64,000 bases of DNA from Brevibacterium gallinarum (GCF_014836885.1 NZ_JACSPY010000001.1:272330-336329), one strand, 5' to 3'; shown: positions 10,814 through 20,835, counted from the stretch's first letter. Numbers and translations: made by a program. Notes: generated by a model from the sequence alone, not told the origin.

Positions 10814-11389
10814 TCAGTGCCCGAACGGATCCTCGTCGGTGCCCGGCAGCCAGGACAGACCCGGTTCGTTGTAGCCGAACTCGCGCTGGGCTCGCTTCCA
10901 CTTCTTCGACCACTTCTTATCGAGCCGGTCGACGTACAGGGTGCCCTGCAGGTGGTCGTACTCGTGCTGCATGATCCGGGCGAACCAGCCCTCGACCGTC
11001 AGCGACACCGGCTCACCGGTGCCGTCGACCCCGTTGATCGTGACCTTGTGGGCACGCTTGAGCGGGAAGTCCAGCGCAGGCACCGACAGGCAGCCTTCTG
11101 ATTCGTCCTCGATGCTCGGCCGGCCGTCGGGGATCTTCGAGGCGACGAGGATCGGGTTGACGAACACGCCGCGGCGGCGCACGCCGGCGACTTCATCATC
11201 GGCGTCGTAGACGAAGATCTGCTTGCCCACCCCGATCTGCGGGGCGGCCAGGCCGACCCCGTTCGAGGCGGCCAGGGTCTCGAACATGTCATCGATGAGC
11301 TCGGCGAGCTCAGCATCGAAGGACTCGATCTTCTCGGCTTTGCGGTGCAGCACCGGCTCACCGTAGACGACGATGGGATGAATGGTCAT
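10814..11389 (-). CDS. def: peptide deformylase
   Basis: Removes the N-formyl group from nascent proteins. 191 residues with all three metal-site motifs: GVGLAAPQIG, EGCLSVP and QHEYDHLQG (Cys and two His ligands plus the catalytic Glu). I start at ATG 11389 (MTIHPIVVYGEPVL, the usual N-terminus). The open frame runs further upstream, but TAGACT (11403-11398) sits 8 nt before this ATG, so translation is probably leaderless. The C-terminal tail is slightly extended, as in other actinobacteria. Confidence 0.96.
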   Translation of the reverse strand: MTIHPIVVYGEPVLHRKAEKIESFDAELAELIDDMFETLAASNGVGLAAPQIGVGKQIFVYDADDEVAGVRRRGVFVNPILVASKIPDGRPSIEDESEGCLSVPALDFPLKRAHKVTINGVDGTGEPVSLTVEGWFARIMQHEYDHLQGTLYVDRLDKKWSKKWKRAQREFGYNEPGLSWLPGTDEDPFGH

Positions 11390-11403
11390 GACACCTGAGT
11401 CTA

Positions 11404-11682
11404 GCGCCCGGTCTGAACCGGATCCCGCCCGCACAGACGTGATCTGCGTCCGCGCCCCGGACAGGATTACCGGTTGTTCACCTGGCGGAATAAGCTGATG
11501 GCAGATGTGGTTGAGCGCAGTAGTACTGCCTCCCGCAGTCAATCAGCAGCTGAAGCCATTGGCTGGTGTGTGAGCGAAGAGCTCAGCGCTTGCAGCTGTC
11601 CTGCTCTTCGCTGTCGACGTAATCCTCTCTGCTGAGTCGAGCCGCGGCTCAGCCCAGACGTGCGAATCGAAAGGACACGCCC
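11404..11682. promoter_or_regulatory. cysK upstream region with inverted repeats
   Basis: About 280 bp without a gene. It holds a short palindrome GCAGTA-G-TACTGC (about 11517-11529) and a 10-bp inverted repeat, AGCGAAGAGC (11573-11582) with GCTCTTCGCT (11603-11612). These could form an RNA hairpin in the cysK leader or serve as operators. No known riboswitch fold recognised. Confidence 0.35.
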
Positions 11683-12612
11683 GTGAACATCTATTCCAAT
11701 ATTTCTGAGCTGGTCGGACGGACCCCGCTTGTACGACTCAATCAGGCCAGCGAGCGCAGCGGCGCGGAAATCGTTGGAAAGCTCGAGTTCTACAACCCGG
11801 CGAACTCGGTCAAGGACCGCATCGGCGTCGCGATGATCGACGCGGCTGAGAAGTCCGGCGAGCTGCGCCCCGGTGGCACGATCGTCGAAGGCACCAGCGG
11901 CAACACCGGAATCGCACTGGCCATGGTCGGCGCGGCCCGCGGATACAAGGTCATCCTCACGATGCCCGAATCGATGTCGAAGGAACGCCGCGCGCTGCTG
12001 CGCGCCTTCGGTGCCGAACTCGTCCTCACCCCGAAGGAAGAGGGCATGAAGGGCGCAGTCGCCAAGGCCGAGGAGCTCGGCAAGCAGGACAACACCGTGC
12101 TCGCCCGCCAGTTCGACAACCCGGCCAACCCGCAGATCCACCGCGAGACCACCGCCGAGGAGATCCTCGCCGACACCGACGGCCAGGTCGATGCCTTCAT
12201 CGCCGGCATCGGCACCGGCGGCACCATCACCGGCGTGGGCGAGGTGCTGCGCAAGCACAACCCGGATGTCACGATCGCCGCCGTCGAACCGGCCGCCTCG
12301 CCGCTGCTGAGCGAGGGCACCGCCGGTCCGCACAAGATCCAGGGCATCGGCGCGAACTTCGTGCCCACCGTGCTCGACACCGAGATCTACGACGAGGTCT
12401 TCGCCATCGACGATGACGAGGCGATGGAGAAGGCCCGCCAGGTCGCCCGCGAAGAGGGCATCCTCGTCGGCATCTCCTCCGGTGCCGCCGTCGCGGCCGC
12501 CGAGAAGCTCGGCTCGCGTCCGGAGTTCGCTGGCAAGCGCATCGTCGTCATCATCCCCAGCTTCGGTGAGCGCTACCTGTCGACCCCGCTCTACGCGGAC
12601 TACATGGACTGA
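11683..12612 (+). CDS. cysK: cysteine synthase (O-acetylserine sulfhydrylase)
   Basis: PLP enzyme making cysteine from O-acetylserine and sulfide. 309 residues: N-terminal [17 protein letters not shown] lysine in [11 protein letters not shown], the substrate loop [12 protein letters not shown], the phosphate-binding [13 protein letters not shown], and C-terminal [11 protein letters not shown]. Starts with GTG, with GAAAGGA 7 nt upstream. The stop is 7 bp before cysE, so the two successive enzymes of cysteine synthesis are co-transcribed. Confidence 0.97.
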   Translation: MNIYSNISELVGRTPLVRLNQASERSGAEIVGKLEFYNPANSVKDRIGVAMIDAAEKSGELRPGGTIVEGTSGNTGIALAMVGAARGYKVILTMPESMSKERRALLRAFGAELVLTPKEEGMKGAVAKAEELGKQDNTVLARQFDNPANPQIHRETTAEEILADTDGQVDAFIAGIGTGGTITGVGEVLRKHNPDVTIAAVEPAASPLLSEGTAGPHKIQGIGANFVPTVLDTEIYDEVFAIDDDEAMEKARQVAREEGILVGISSGAAVAAAEKLGSRPEFAGKRIVVIIPSFGERYLSTPLYADYMD

Positions 12613-12619
12613 TCGGCAC

Positions 12620-13273
12620 ATGTCAGCACTGCGACGACTCGCTCTCGGTGCGGCGGCCGCCTCGGCCGCCGCGCTCGGAGCCGCCTATGCCAGCAATCCT
12701 GCATTCCGCCAGACCCTGCGCGAGGATCTCGACACCGCCAAGCGCCGTGACCCGGCTGCCCGCAACGACCTCGTCACGCTCATCAGCTACCCGGGCCTGC
12801 ACGCCATCTGGGCCCACCGCGGCATCCACAAGCTGTGGCAGCACGAAGCCGGCAAAGTCCCGGCTCGCCTGCTGTCGCAGGCCGTCCGCACGCTCACCGG
12901 TGTGGAGATCCACCCCGGGGCGACGATCGGGCGGCGCTTCTTCATCGACCACGCCAACGGCGTCGTCATCGGCGAGACCGCCGAGATCGGCGACGACGTC
13001 ATGCTCTATCACCAGGTCACCCTCGGCGGGGCGACGATGGAGCAGGTCAAGCGCCACCCGACGATCGGCGACAACGTCATGATCGGTGCCGGCGCGAAGA
13101 TCATCGGCCCGGTCACCGTCGGTGCCGGCTCCTCGGTCGGGGCCAACGCCGTCGTCGTCAAGGACGTTCCTGCCGACTCGACGGCCGTCGGCATCCCCGC
13201 CAAGGTCCGCCAGCCCGGCAGCGGCCGGCAGGCCAACGAGTGGAAGCTCGAAGACCCCGCCCTGTGGATCTGA
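12620..13273 (+). CDS. cysE: serine O-acetyltransferase
   Basis: Acetylates serine from acetyl-CoA, the step before CysK. 217 residues. The N-terminal helix region ([34 protein letters not shown]) is followed by left-handed beta-helix hexapeptides ([44 protein letters not shown]) with the active-site His and Asp. The N-terminus has about 30 extra residues (an Ala-rich hydrophobic stretch, residues 8-27) compared with short actinobacterial forms. No strong ribosome site precedes ATG 12620, so coupling to cysK is likely. Confidence 0.93.
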   Translation: MSALRRLALGAAAASAAALGAAYASNPAFRQTLREDLDTAKRRDPAARNDLVTLISYPGLHAIWAHRGIHKLWQHEAGKVPARLLSQAVRTLTGVEIHPGATIGRRFFIDHANGVVIGETAEIGDDVMLYHQVTLGGATMEQVKRHPTIGDNVMIGAGAKIIGPVTVGAGSSVGANAVVVKDVPADSTAVGIPAKVRQPGSGRQANEWKLEDPALWI

Positions 13274-13315
13274 CCGGCGGCCCTGACCAGCACCGTCCCC
13301 TCTGATCGCACGTCA

Positions 13316-13359
13316 CCTGTGGGCCGGCTCACGCCCGGTGGCCTGAGCCGGCTCACAGG
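13316..13359 (+). terminator. hairpin after cysE
   Basis: 16-bp stem (13316-13331 with 13344-13359) containing one G/T wobble, with a 12-nt loop. It stands between cysKE and the next promoter. Confidence 0.55.
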
Positions 13360-13382
13360 AACGGCGGACTACACTCGCGACC

Positions 13383-14069
13383 ATGAGCGCACATGACCGG
13401 GTGACACCTGCCCATTCCGTGGTGATCGCACTCGCCGTCCTGTGCGCTCTGGCGTATTCGACCTGGGTGATCCTGCCGCAGATCGACCCGGAGCTCAGCA
13501 TCGTCAGAGCCTTCGTCTCCGAGTACGCCGCCGACGGCCGGCCCGGTGCCGGCCTCATGCGCACCGGCGATGCGATCGCCGGGGCCTTCATGGTCGCCAT
13601 CGCAGTCCTCGTCGCGGTACCGGGCCCGAGGTGGGTGCGGCTGATGCTGCCCGGTGGCCTCATGCTCGCCGGAGCCTCGACGATCGGCGATGCGATGCTG
13701 CCGATGGAATGCACCCCCAGCCTCGACGCCGCCTGCCTGGCCGCCGAGAAGAACAACACCGTCGGGCTGGCCCACCAGCTGCACTCGGTGACCAGCAGCC
13801 TCGTCGGCATCGGCATCGGGGCAGCCGTCATCGCCTCGATCATCATCTGGCGCCGGCGCGCCATCGCCGTGACCCTGGCCGCCGGCGTGCTGCTGAGCCT
13901 GGCGCTCAGCGCCTTCAACGGTGTCGCCGGCGAGCCGCTGGCCCTGGGCATCGTGCAGCGGATCTCACTGGCGATGGTGAGCCTGTGGCTCATCGTCTTC
14001 ACCATCACCCCGCACCCCGGGCTGCACCGCCTCCGCACCCAGCGCTCGCCGCAGGCAGCCACCTCATGA
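13383..14069 (+). CDS. DUF998-type integral membrane protein
   Basis: 228 residues with about six hydrophobic segments. The pattern ...SIVRAFVSEYAADGRPGAGLMRTGDAIAGAFMVA resembles DUF998 proteins; their function is unknown. TACACT (13370-13375) ends 7 nt before the ATG, so the transcript is probably leaderless. Its stop overlaps the start of the following hydrolase by 4 bp (ATGA), implying a two-gene operon. Confidence 0.75.
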   Translation: MSAHDRVTPAHSVVIALAVLCALAYSTWVILPQIDPELSIVRAFVSEYAADGRPGAGLMRTGDAIAGAFMVAIAVLVAVPGPRWVRLMLPGGLMLAGASTIGDAMLPMECTPSLDAACLAAEKNNTVGLAHQLHSVTSSLVGIGIGAAVIASIIIWRRRAIAVTLAAGVLLSLALSAFNGVAGEPLALGIVQRISLAMVSLWLIVFTITPHPGLHRLRTQRSPQAATS

Positions 14070-15007
14070 CCTGGCGCCAGCACGTCGACCGGGTGCCGAT
14101 CCTAAAGCGGCCCACCCGCATCCTCGACATCGGCACCGGACCGCTCGTCATCTGCGTCTCCGGAGTCGCCTCGACCCTGACCGACTGGCTACTGCTGGCC
14201 ACCGAACTCTCCAGCGATCACCGGGTCATCGTCTACGACCGGCCCGGCTACGCACCCGACGACCGGATCCGCGCCCGGCCGATCCACCTGAGAGATGAAG
14301 CCGCCCGGGTGCATGCGATCATCGACTGGGCGCGCTCGACTCAGCCGCCCGGCGCCTCCACCGACGTCACCCTCGTTGGCCATTCGATGGGCGCCTATGT
14401 GTGCGAGGCCGCCGCCCGCCTCGCTCCCGGCCGCATCGACGCCGTCGTCGCCTTAGACGGCTCGACCCTGTCCGAGGCCGGTGATGACGAGCGGCTCAGT
14501 CACGACCGCCGTTCCAGCCTGCTCGCCCCGGTCATCCGCTCGAAACCGGTCATCGCCGCCTGGCACATCCTCGGCTCCTTCGCCATGTGGGTCGGGGTGC
14601 GCGGACGGGCTGAGATCTGGCGCCGGTTTCCCGGCACGGCAGCCGAGTTCCGCGCCCACTCCGTGCTGACCGCCACCGTACGCGAGCTCCTCGACTTCGA
14701 CCGGCTCGCCGATGAACTCGCCACTCTGCGTGCCAGCCACCGCCACGCCCCCGGCCTGCGCGCCGGGGTCTACCCGGCAGCCTCGTCCTGGCCGAGCCAG
14801 GACCCCGGCCTGGCCGAACGGCTGCGCACCTGGCGGCTGGGGCTGTGGGATGAGCAGGCCTGGATCGACGCCGTGCTCACCGAAGCCCGCACCACCTCAG
14901 AGGAGATCGACATCGACTTCTCCGTCATCAGCCCCTCCGGCCACTTCGTCATGATCGACCAGCCGGCAGCCGTTGCCCACCGGGTGCGGCAGATCACCGG
15001 AACCTGA
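14066..15007 (+). CDS. alpha/beta hydrolase
   Basis: 313 residues. Alpha/beta hydrolase fold with nucleophile elbow GHSMG (VTLVGHSMGAYVCEAAARL), an early oxyanion region (ICVSGVASTLTDW), YDRPGY after strand 4, and a C-terminal histidine in ISPSGHFVMIDQPAAVA. Substrate unknown. The open frame extends far upstream in a shadow frame, but the ATG at 14066 overlapping the preceding stop is the natural start. Confidence 0.85.
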   Translation: MTWRQHVDRVPILKRPTRILDIGTGPLVICVSGVASTLTDWLLLATELSSDHRVIVYDRPGYAPDDRIRARPIHLRDEAARVHAIIDWARSTQPPGASTDVTLVGHSMGAYVCEAAARLAPGRIDAVVALDGSTLSEAGDDERLSHDRRSSLLAPVIRSKPVIAAWHILGSFAMWVGVRGRAEIWRRFPGTAAEFRAHSVLTATVRELLDFDRLADELATLRASHRHAPGLRAGVYPAASSWPSQDPGLAERLRTWRLGLWDEQAWIDAVLTEARTTSEEIDIDFSVISPSGHFVMIDQPAAVAHRVRQITGT

Positions 15008-15092
15008 CCCGGCTACGGGAATAACCGCCTCGGGCACGGTGTTAGACTTCATGTGATTGAAACATCAACTACCTTGCGTGTGAGGAGCAGCA

Positions 15093-16217
15093 GTGGAAAT
15101 CGGCATCTTCTCGATCGGTGACGTCACCCCGGACCCGCACACCGGCCAGGCGCCGAGCGAGCACCAGCGGATCATGAACATCATCGAGCTCGCCACCACC
15201 GCCGAACAGGCCGGCCTCGACACCTTCGCCATCGGCGAGCACCACAACCCGCCCTTCGTCGCACCCGGCACCCCGCCGGTGCTGCTGGCCAACCTCGCCG
15301 CCCGCACCCAGACGCTGCGGCTGTCGACGGCGACCTCGCTCATCACCACCAACGACCCGGTCCACATGGCCGAGGACTACGCGATGGCCCAGCACCTGTC
15401 GAACGGCCGGCTGAGCCTCATGATGGGCCGCGGCAACACCGGGCCGGTCTATCCGTGGTTCGGCAAGGACATCCGGCAGGGCATCCCGCTGGCCATCGAG
15501 AACTACCACCTGCTCCACCGCCTGTGGCGGGAGAAGAACATCTCCTGGCAGGGGAAGTTCCGCACCCCGCTGGAGGGCTACACCGTCACCCCGTTCCCGC
15601 TCAACGACGTGCCGCCGTTCGTGTGGCACGGCTCGATCCGCTCCCCGGAGATCGCCGAGCAGGCCGCCTACTACGGCGACGGGTTCTTCCACAACAACAT
15701 CTTCTGGAATGCCGAGCACACCGCCCGGATGATCGCCCTGTACCGGCAGCGCTACGCCCACTACGGCCACGGGACCGCCGAGCAGGCCTTCGTCGGCCTC
15801 GGCGGGCAGGTGTTCATGGACCACAATTCCCAGGACGCCGTGAAGTTCTTCCGCCCGTACTTCGACAACGCCCCGGTCTACGGCCACGGCCCGTCCCTGG
15901 AGGATTTCACCGCCCAGACTCCGCTGACCGTCGGCTCCCCGCAGCAGGTCATCGAACGTTATCTCGGCATGCGCGAATGGGCAGGGGACTTCCAGCGGCT
16001 GCTCTTCCTCGTCGACCACGCCGGCCTGCCCCATGATGTCGTGCTGCGCCAGGTCGAGATCCTCGGCACCGAGGTCGCCCCGGTCATCCGCCGCGAGATG
16101 GACGCCGCCCGGCCTGCCGACGTGCCCGACTCTCCGACGCATGAGTGGCTCGTCGAACGCCGCAAGGCCGGCCAGGATCCCGTGCCCGGAGGAGTGAAGG
16201 AGGATGCTGATGCCTGA
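15093..16217 (+). CDS. FMN-dependent luciferase-like monooxygenase (CE1758-type)
   Basis: 374-residue flavin monooxygenase with the bacterial-luciferase TIM-barrel pattern: EIGIFSIGDVTPDPHTG at the N-terminus, DTFAIGEHHNPPFV, LSTATSLITTNDPV and LSLMMGRGNTGPVY. It overlaps a flavin reductase gene, as in the LLM duo arrangement known from Corynebacterium (CE1758/CE1759). The partner would supply reduced FMN. Starts with GTG, with GAGGAG upstream. The organic substrate is not known. Confidence 0.88.
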   Translation: MEIGIFSIGDVTPDPHTGQAPSEHQRIMNIIELATTAEQAGLDTFAIGEHHNPPFVAPGTPPVLLANLAARTQTLRLSTATSLITTNDPVHMAEDYAMAQHLSNGRLSLMMGRGNTGPVYPWFGKDIRQGIPLAIENYHLLHRLWREKNISWQGKFRTPLEGYTVTPFPLNDVPPFVWHGSIRSPEIAEQAAYYGDGFFHNNIFWNAEHTARMIALYRQRYAHYGHGTAEQAFVGLGGQVFMDHNSQDAVKFFRPYFDNAPVYGHGPSLEDFTAQTPLTVGSPQQVIERYLGMREWAGDFQRLLFLVDHAGLPHDVVLRQVEILGTEVAPVIRREMDAARPADVPDSPTHEWLVERRKAGQDPVPGGVKEDADA

Positions 16218-16914
16218 GATCGTCACTGTCGCCACCGGCCTGAGTGAGGATTCGGCGACTCTGCGTCTGGCCCGCCGGCTCGCTTCGGCCACCGCCGAGG
16301 CGGTCGAGACCGGATCTGCCGGGCCCGAGGTTGTGGTCACCGAGATCAACCTGCGCACCCTGGCCCGCGAACTGGCCGGCATGGCCGTCTCCGGGCTGGC
16401 CGCACCAGCCTTGGAGGAGGCGTTCGCCGCCGTCCAGCGGGCCGAAGCGCTCATCACCGTCGCCCCGGTCTACAACGGCCAGCCGATCGGGCTGCACACG
16501 CTGTTCTTCCAGCTCATCGACGATGCCGCACTCGCAGGCACCCCGGTGCTCATCGGCACCACCGGTGGCACCGCCCGCCACTCCCTTGCAGCTGAGACGA
16601 GCCTGCGGCCGCTGCTGTCCTACCTCAAGGGGATCCTCGTGCCCACGAGCGTCTTCGCCGCCACCGACGATTGGGGTGCCGACACCTCGGGCATGGGCAC
16701 CGGCAGTCCACTGGCCGCGCGGATCACCGCCGCTGGAGCCGAGCTCGCAGCGTTCATGGGGACGCGCCTGGCAGCACGAACAGGGGAGCAGTCGCCAGGG
16801 GAGCAGCTGGCGGCTGAGCAGCAGGCAGGGCAGACGATCCCGGCACCGAACCGGGCCGTCGATGAGCTCGACCCGGAGGCCATCACCCCGTTCGCGCAGC
16901 TGCTTCACAGCTGA
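16210..16914 (+). CDS. FMN reductase partnered with the upstream monooxygenase (CE1759-type)
   Basis: 234 residues, NADPH-dependent FMN reductase fold: N-terminal VTVATGLSEDSATLRLARRL, and TVAPVYNGQPIGLHTLFFQLIDD where flavodoxin-like reductases bind FMN. ATG 16210 is chosen over 16204 because AGGAGG ends at 16203, leaving no spacer for the earlier codon. It overlaps the monooxygenase by 8 bp. The C-terminal ~40 residues are Gln/Glu/Ala-rich linker. Confidence 0.88.
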   Translation: MPEIVTVATGLSEDSATLRLARRLASATAEAVETGSAGPEVVVTEINLRTLARELAGMAVSGLAAPALEEAFAAVQRAEALITVAPVYNGQPIGLHTLFFQLIDDAALAGTPVLIGTTGGTARHSLAAETSLRPLLSYLKGILVPTSVFAATDDWGADTSGMGTGSPLAARITAAGAELAAFMGTRLAARTGEQSPGEQLAAEQQAGQTIPAPNRAVDELDPEAITPFAQLLHS

Positions 16915-16980
16915 ACCGGCAGACACCCTGCTGCGGGAAACACCCTGCCGCGGCGGTGGGGCAGATGACACAATGGGCGT

Positions 16981-17946
16981 ATGAGCACGCAAGACGCCAT
17001 GAGCGCCCAGAGCATCCGCACGATCGCCTTTCCCGACTCCGACCTGCGCAACCGGGTCATCGCCCGGATCCCCGCTCATCAGCGGGCCAATGTCGACCTC
17101 GTCGTGTACTCGGCGGAGGAGAAGTCCGACAAGACCAGCCCCGATGATGTCGACGTCCTCATCCTGCCCTACACCGACGCCGAGCCGACGATCGAGATGA
17201 TCCCGCAGCTGGAGAACCTCAAGACCGTGCTGCTGCAGACCACCGGCTACGACCCGGTCGCCCACCTGACCGGCGACTACACCATCGCCACCGCCTCGGG
17301 CGTGCACACTGGAGGCACCGCCGAACTCGCAGTCGCCCTGGTGCTCGCCAAGCTGCGCGGCATCGACGCGGCCGCCCGGGACATGGTCTCCCGCACCTGG
17401 AACCACCGGCGCCGCCGCTCCCTGCAGGACCGCCGGGTGCTCGTTCTCGGCGTCGGGGAGATCGGCGATGCGATCGCCGCCCGGCTGGAGCCCTTCGACG
17501 TCGAGCTCACCCGTGTCGCCTCCCGTGCCCGCGAAGACGACCGCGGCACCGTCCACGGGCCGGAGGATCTGCCGAAGCTGCTGCCGCACGCCGAGGTCGT
17601 CATCCTCATCACCCCGCTGACCGATGCGACCCACCACCTGGTCGACAAGGAGTTCCTCGCCCAGCTGCCGGACAACGCACTCGTCGTCAACGTCGCCCGC
17701 GGCCCGGTCGTCGACACCGATGCGCTCGTCGAGGAGCTGCGCTCCGGGCGCCTGCAGGCCGCCCTCGACGTCGTCGACCCGGAGCCGCTGCCGGAGAACC
17801 ACCCGCTGTGGGGCACCCCGAACACGCTGCTGACCCCGCACATCGGCGGAGACACGACCGCCTTCGAACCGCGCATCGTGCAGATGCTCACCGAGCAGGT
17901 CCGCCGCATCAACGACGGGCAGAAACCGCTCAACATCGTGAGCTGA
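16981..17946 (+). CDS. D-isomer-specific 2-hydroxyacid dehydrogenase
   Basis: 321 residues. NAD(P)-binding motif [15 protein letters not shown], substrate/catalytic Arg in [14 protein letters not shown], Glu in [15 protein letters not shown] and His in [10 protein letters not shown]. The long N-terminal half is divergent, so the substrate cannot be assigned; it is distinct from the full-length SerA at 44345. CACAAT (16969-16974) lies 6 nt before the ATG, so translation is probably leaderless. Confidence 0.88.
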   Translation: MSTQDAMSAQSIRTIAFPDSDLRNRVIARIPAHQRANVDLVVYSAEEKSDKTSPDDVDVLILPYTDAEPTIEMIPQLENLKTVLLQTTGYDPVAHLTGDYTIATASGVHTGGTAELAVALVLAKLRGIDAAARDMVSRTWNHRRRRSLQDRRVLVLGVGEIGDAIAARLEPFDVELTRVASRAREDDRGTVHGPEDLPKLLPHAEVVILITPLTDATHHLVDKEFLAQLPDNALVVNVARGPVVDTDALVEELRSGRLQAALDVVDPEPLPENHPLWGTPNTLLTPHIGGDTTAFEPRIVQMLTEQVRRINDGQKPLNIVS

Positions 17947-17970
17947 CCTGCGCGTCTGCCCACCACACGC

Positions 17971-18005
17971 TCCGTGCCCGAGGCGAGTCCCGCCTCGGGC
18001 ACGGA
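17971..18005 (+). terminator. hairpin built from an inverted pair of the CCCGAGG repeat
   Basis: Perfect 15-bp stem (TCCGTGCCCGAGGCG, 17971-17985, with 17991-18005) and a 5-nt loop, just after the 2-hydroxyacid dehydrogenase. Confidence 0.65.
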
Positions 18006-18152
18006 TGTGTCCTGAGCAAATGGGCACGGAAGTCTTGCCCAAAGCCTGAGGCGACCGGCGCCTCGAGCCCGGATCCCGCAGGATTCCAGGCGGTGTGTCC
18101 GTCATGTGGGGCGCCCGGTGGCGGAATCGAGGCGGCGACCTACACTGCCCTC

Positions 18153-19901
18153 ATGAGCACAGTGAACGAGGAATCAGCAGTGGAGAACACCCAGCCCGGC
18201 AGCGTCGCCGACGGTGTCGACATCAAGCCCCGCTCCCGCGACGTCACCGACGGCCTCGAGCGCGCCGCCGCCCGTGGCATGCTGCGCGCGGTCGGCATGG
18301 GCGATGACGACTGGGCCAAGCCGCAGATCGGCGTGGCCTCGTCATGGAACGAGATCACCCCGTGCAACCTGACCCTGGAAAAGCTCGCCGGCTTCGCCAA
18401 GGAAGGCGTGCACAATGCAGGCGGCTACCCGCTGGAGTTCGGCACCATCTCCGTCTCCGACGGCATCTCGATGGGCCATGAGGGCATGCACTACTCGCTC
18501 GTCTCCCGCGAGGTCATCACCGACTCGGTCGAGACCGTCATGTCCGCCGAGCGCCTCGACGGCTCGGTGCTGCTGGCCGGCTGCGACAAGTCGATCCCCG
18601 GCATGCTCATGGGTGCCGCCCGCCTCGGCCTCTCGAGCGTGTTCCTCTACAACGGCTCGATCATGCCCGGCACCGCGAAGCTCTCCGACGGCACCGAACG
18701 CGAAGTCACCCTCATCGACGCCTTCGAAGCCGTCGGCGCCTGCCGCGCCGGCAAGATGACCGAAGCCGATGTCGACGCCATCGAACGCGCCGTCTGCCCC
18801 GGTGAGGGCGCCTGCGGCGGCATGTATACCGCCAACACGATGGCCTCAGCCGCCGAGGCGATGGGCATGTCCCTGCCCGGTTCGGCCGCCCCGCCGGCCA
18901 TCCACCGCAACCGCACCCTCTTCGCCCGCGAATCCGGCACCGCCGTGGTCAACCTGCTGCGGCAGGGCATCACCACCCGCGACATCATCACCCGCGAATC
19001 GCTGCTCAACGCGATCGCTGTCACGATGGCCTTCGGCGGCTCGACCAACGCCGTGCTGCACCTTATGGCCATCGCCCACGAGGCGAAGGTCGACCTGAGC
19101 CTCGATGACTTCAACCGCATCGGCGACAAGGTCCCGCACCTGGGCAACGTCAAGCCCTTCGGCGAATACGTCATGAACGACGTGTTCAAGATCGGCGGCG
19201 TGCCGGTGATCATGAAGGCCCTGCTCGACGCCGGACTGCTCTACGGCGACTGCATGACAGTCACCGGCAAGACGGTCGCTGAGAACCTCGCCAAGATCAA
19301 CCCGCCGGACCCCGACGGCAAGATCCTGCGCGCGCTGAACAACCCGATCCACGCCACCGGCGGGCTGACCGTGCTCAAGGGATCGCTGGCCCCGGAGCGC
19401 GCGGTCGTGAAGTCCGCCGGCTTCGACGCCGACGTCTTCGAAGGCACCGCCCGCGTCTTCGACCGCGAACAGCCGGCCATGGACGCTGTCCTGAACGGTG
19501 AGCTGAAGAAGGGTGACGTCGTCATCATCCGCTACGAAGGCCCCAAGGGCGGGCCGGGCATGCGCGAGATGCTCGCCATCACCGGCGCGATCAAGGGTGC
19601 TGGCATCGGCAAGGACGTCCTGCTCATCACCGACGGCCGGTTCTCCGGCGGCTCGACCGGCCTGTGCATCGGCCACGTCGCGCCCGAGGCTGTCGACGGC
19701 GGGCCGATCGCCTTCGTCGAAGACGGCGACAAGATCACCGTCGACATCGCCGCCCGCAGCATCGACCTCCACGTCGACGAGGAGGAGATGGCGCGCCGCC
19801 GCGAGAACTGGCAGATGCCCGAGAACCCGCGCCTGCACGGCGTGCTCGGCAAGTACGCCAAGCTCGTGCAGTCGGCCTCGGTCGGCGCCGTGACCACCTG
19901 A
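18153..19901 (+). CDS. ilvD: dihydroxy-acid dehydratase
   Basis: Third step of valine/isoleucine synthesis. 582 residues with the iron-sulfur ligands in [11 protein letters not shown] and [16 protein letters not shown], plus [10 protein letters not shown] and the C-terminal [20 protein letters not shown]. The frame is open far upstream, but TACACT (18141-18146) ends 6 nt before ATG 18153 and no ribosome site is present, so I take this as a leaderless start. It is separate from ilvBNC at 39-42.5 kb. Confidence 0.95.
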   Translation: MSTVNEESAVENTQPGSVADGVDIKPRSRDVTDGLERAAARGMLRAVGMGDDDWAKPQIGVASSWNEITPCNLTLEKLAGFAKEGVHNAGGYPLEFGTISVSDGISMGHEGMHYSLVSREVITDSVETVMSAERLDGSVLLAGCDKSIPGMLMGAARLGLSSVFLYNGSIMPGTAKLSDGTEREVTLIDAFEAVGACRAGKMTEADVDAIERAVCPGEGACGGMYTANTMASAAEAMGMSLPGSAAPPAIHRNRTLFARESGTAVVNLLRQGITTRDIITRESLLNAIAVTMAFGGSTNAVLHLMAIAHEAKVDLSLDDFNRIGDKVPHLGNVKPFGEYVMNDVFKIGGVPVIMKALLDAGLLYGDCMTVTGKTVAENLAKINPPDPDGKILRALNNPIHATGGLTVLKGSLAPERAVVKSAGFDADVFEGTARVFDREQPAMDAVLNGELKKGDVVIIRYEGPKGGPGMREMLAITGAIKGAGIGKDVLLITDGRFSGGSTGLCIGHVAPEAVDGGPIAFVEDGDKITVDIAARSIDLHVDEEEMARRRENWQMPENPRLHGVLGKYAKLVQSASVGAVTT

Positions 19902-19947
19902 TCTGGCCCTCCTGATCGACTGCGACACCCGCACCGGTGCCGCACAC

Positions 19948-19994
19948 CCGCTCCCGAGGCGGTGGCTGAGACCCAGCCACCGCCTCGGGAGCGG
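19948..19994 (+). terminator. long perfect hairpin after ilvD, made from inverted CCCGAGG repeats
   Basis: 21-bp perfect stem (19948-19968 with 19974-19994) with loop AGACC. Each arm contains one full CCCGAGGCGGTGGCTG-type repeat. It marks the end of core sequence before the low-G+C Sdp-like island. Confidence 0.7.
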
Positions 19995-20041
19995 TCGTTG
20001 AGCTGGCTGTCATCGACATACTCGACATGGGGAGACGAAAG

Positions 20042-20058
20042 TCGTAGAAGCTCTACGA
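20042..20058. promoter_or_regulatory. small inverted repeat upstream of the Sdp-like operon
   Basis: TCGTAGA-AGC-TCTACGA, a 7-bp stem about 70 bp upstream of the likely promoter. It could be an operator. No regulator gene lies beside it. Confidence 0.3.
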
Positions 20059-20111
20059 AAGGCCAATGGTGGACCTGGTTGGGACGTGCCAATGTTGAAG
20101 GCAGGGCGTAG

Positions 20112-20140
20112 TTGCACACGGCCCGAACCACAATTATGAA
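20112..20140 (+). promoter_or_regulatory. putative promoter of the Sdp-like operon
   Basis: TTGCAC (20112-20117), a 17-nt spacer, then TATGAA (20135-20140). Transcription would start near 20147, just ahead of the AAGAGG ribosome site of the first gene. Confidence 0.5.
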
Positions 20141-20159
20141 AAATCGAAGAGGAAATGTT

Positions 20160-20819
20160 ATGAAGGCACAGGCAAGGTCGGTCGTATCGTTAATGCTCGC
20201 GGTGACGTTTCTAGCCGGTGGCTCCAGCATTGCTGAAGCAGCGCCAAGCGCAAAATCTCTTGAGGAGGAAGCGTCGACGTCCCGTCTTCAAAGCCAATAT
20301 ACGGATGAAGAGATTTTGCAGTTGCTCTTCGATGGCACGGGCCGCGTGGCGGAGGAGAATCCAGATCTGCTCGAACGATTGAACTTCTCGGAAGAGCGAC
20401 CGGAGACGAACAAGGAGCTTCTCGACGAGGTCATCGGAAAGTACCTTGACTACCATAAAGATTTCAAGTCAGAGGTTCTCGATCCGCTGACCTCGGGTGA
20501 TCCACTGAAGGTTGAAGAGGCCTTAGTGACTCTCACTGATACGTATTTTGAAATGCTTGAGGCTGAGTACGGTGTGACTGCTCTGTCGGCTGAAGCTCAG
20601 GACGGATGTGGGGCAGGTGCAAAGGTCTGTGTAATCGCCTATGGTGCGGCCTTCGTGAATGTAGCCGTGTATGCAAATGCTGCTGTTGCAACTATGGCAG
20701 TCGTCGCACTCGCTGTGGTTCCGTCTGCCGTGTCTTACCTGATGGCTCCGGATGCGGCGGATGGCGAACTTGTGAAAACTGAGCTGATCGCGAATTTGAC
20801 GCGTGCTTTGGCTGCATGA
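20160..20819 (+). CDS. SdpC-like secreted antimicrobial peptide precursor
   Basis: 219 residues. An N-terminal signal peptide (about residues 1-29, ending IAEAAP) is followed by a charged helical pro-region (YTDEEILQLLFDGTGRVAEENPDLL, matching in style the FSGEDYFRGLLFGQGEVGKL of Bacillus SdpC). The C-terminal part begins at Cys150 (CGAGAKVC) and continues as a ~40-residue hydrophobic, Ala/Val-rich segment, the counterpart of mature SDP toxin (CGLYAVC...). The two cysteines (150, 157) are spaced Cx6C rather than Cx5C. ATG 20160 is chosen for its GAGG and signal peptide. G+C is much lower than flanking genes, suggesting horizontal transfer. Toxicity is inferred from the family. Confidence 0.82.
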   Translation: MKAQARSVVSLMLAVTFLAGGSSIAEAAPSAKSLEEEASTSRLQSQYTDEEILQLLFDGTGRVAEENPDLLERLNFSEERPETNKELLDEVIGKYLDYHKDFKSEVLDPLTSGDPLKVEEALVTLTDTYFEMLEAEYGVTALSAEAQDGCGAGAKVCVIAYGAAFVNVAVYANAAVATMAVVALAVVPSAVSYLMAPDAADGELVKTELIANLTRALAA

Positions 20820-20835
20820 GGCGAAGCTTCGAATT

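Noticed and set aside
11404..11682. Riboswitch before cysK
   Set aside because: Inverted repeats are present, but I could not recognise any known riboswitch core, so it is left as an unassigned regulatory region.
17808..18152. Upstream extension of the ilvD frame
   Set aside because: It would overlap the dehydrogenase gene and its hairpin; TACACT 6 nt before 18153 marks the real start.
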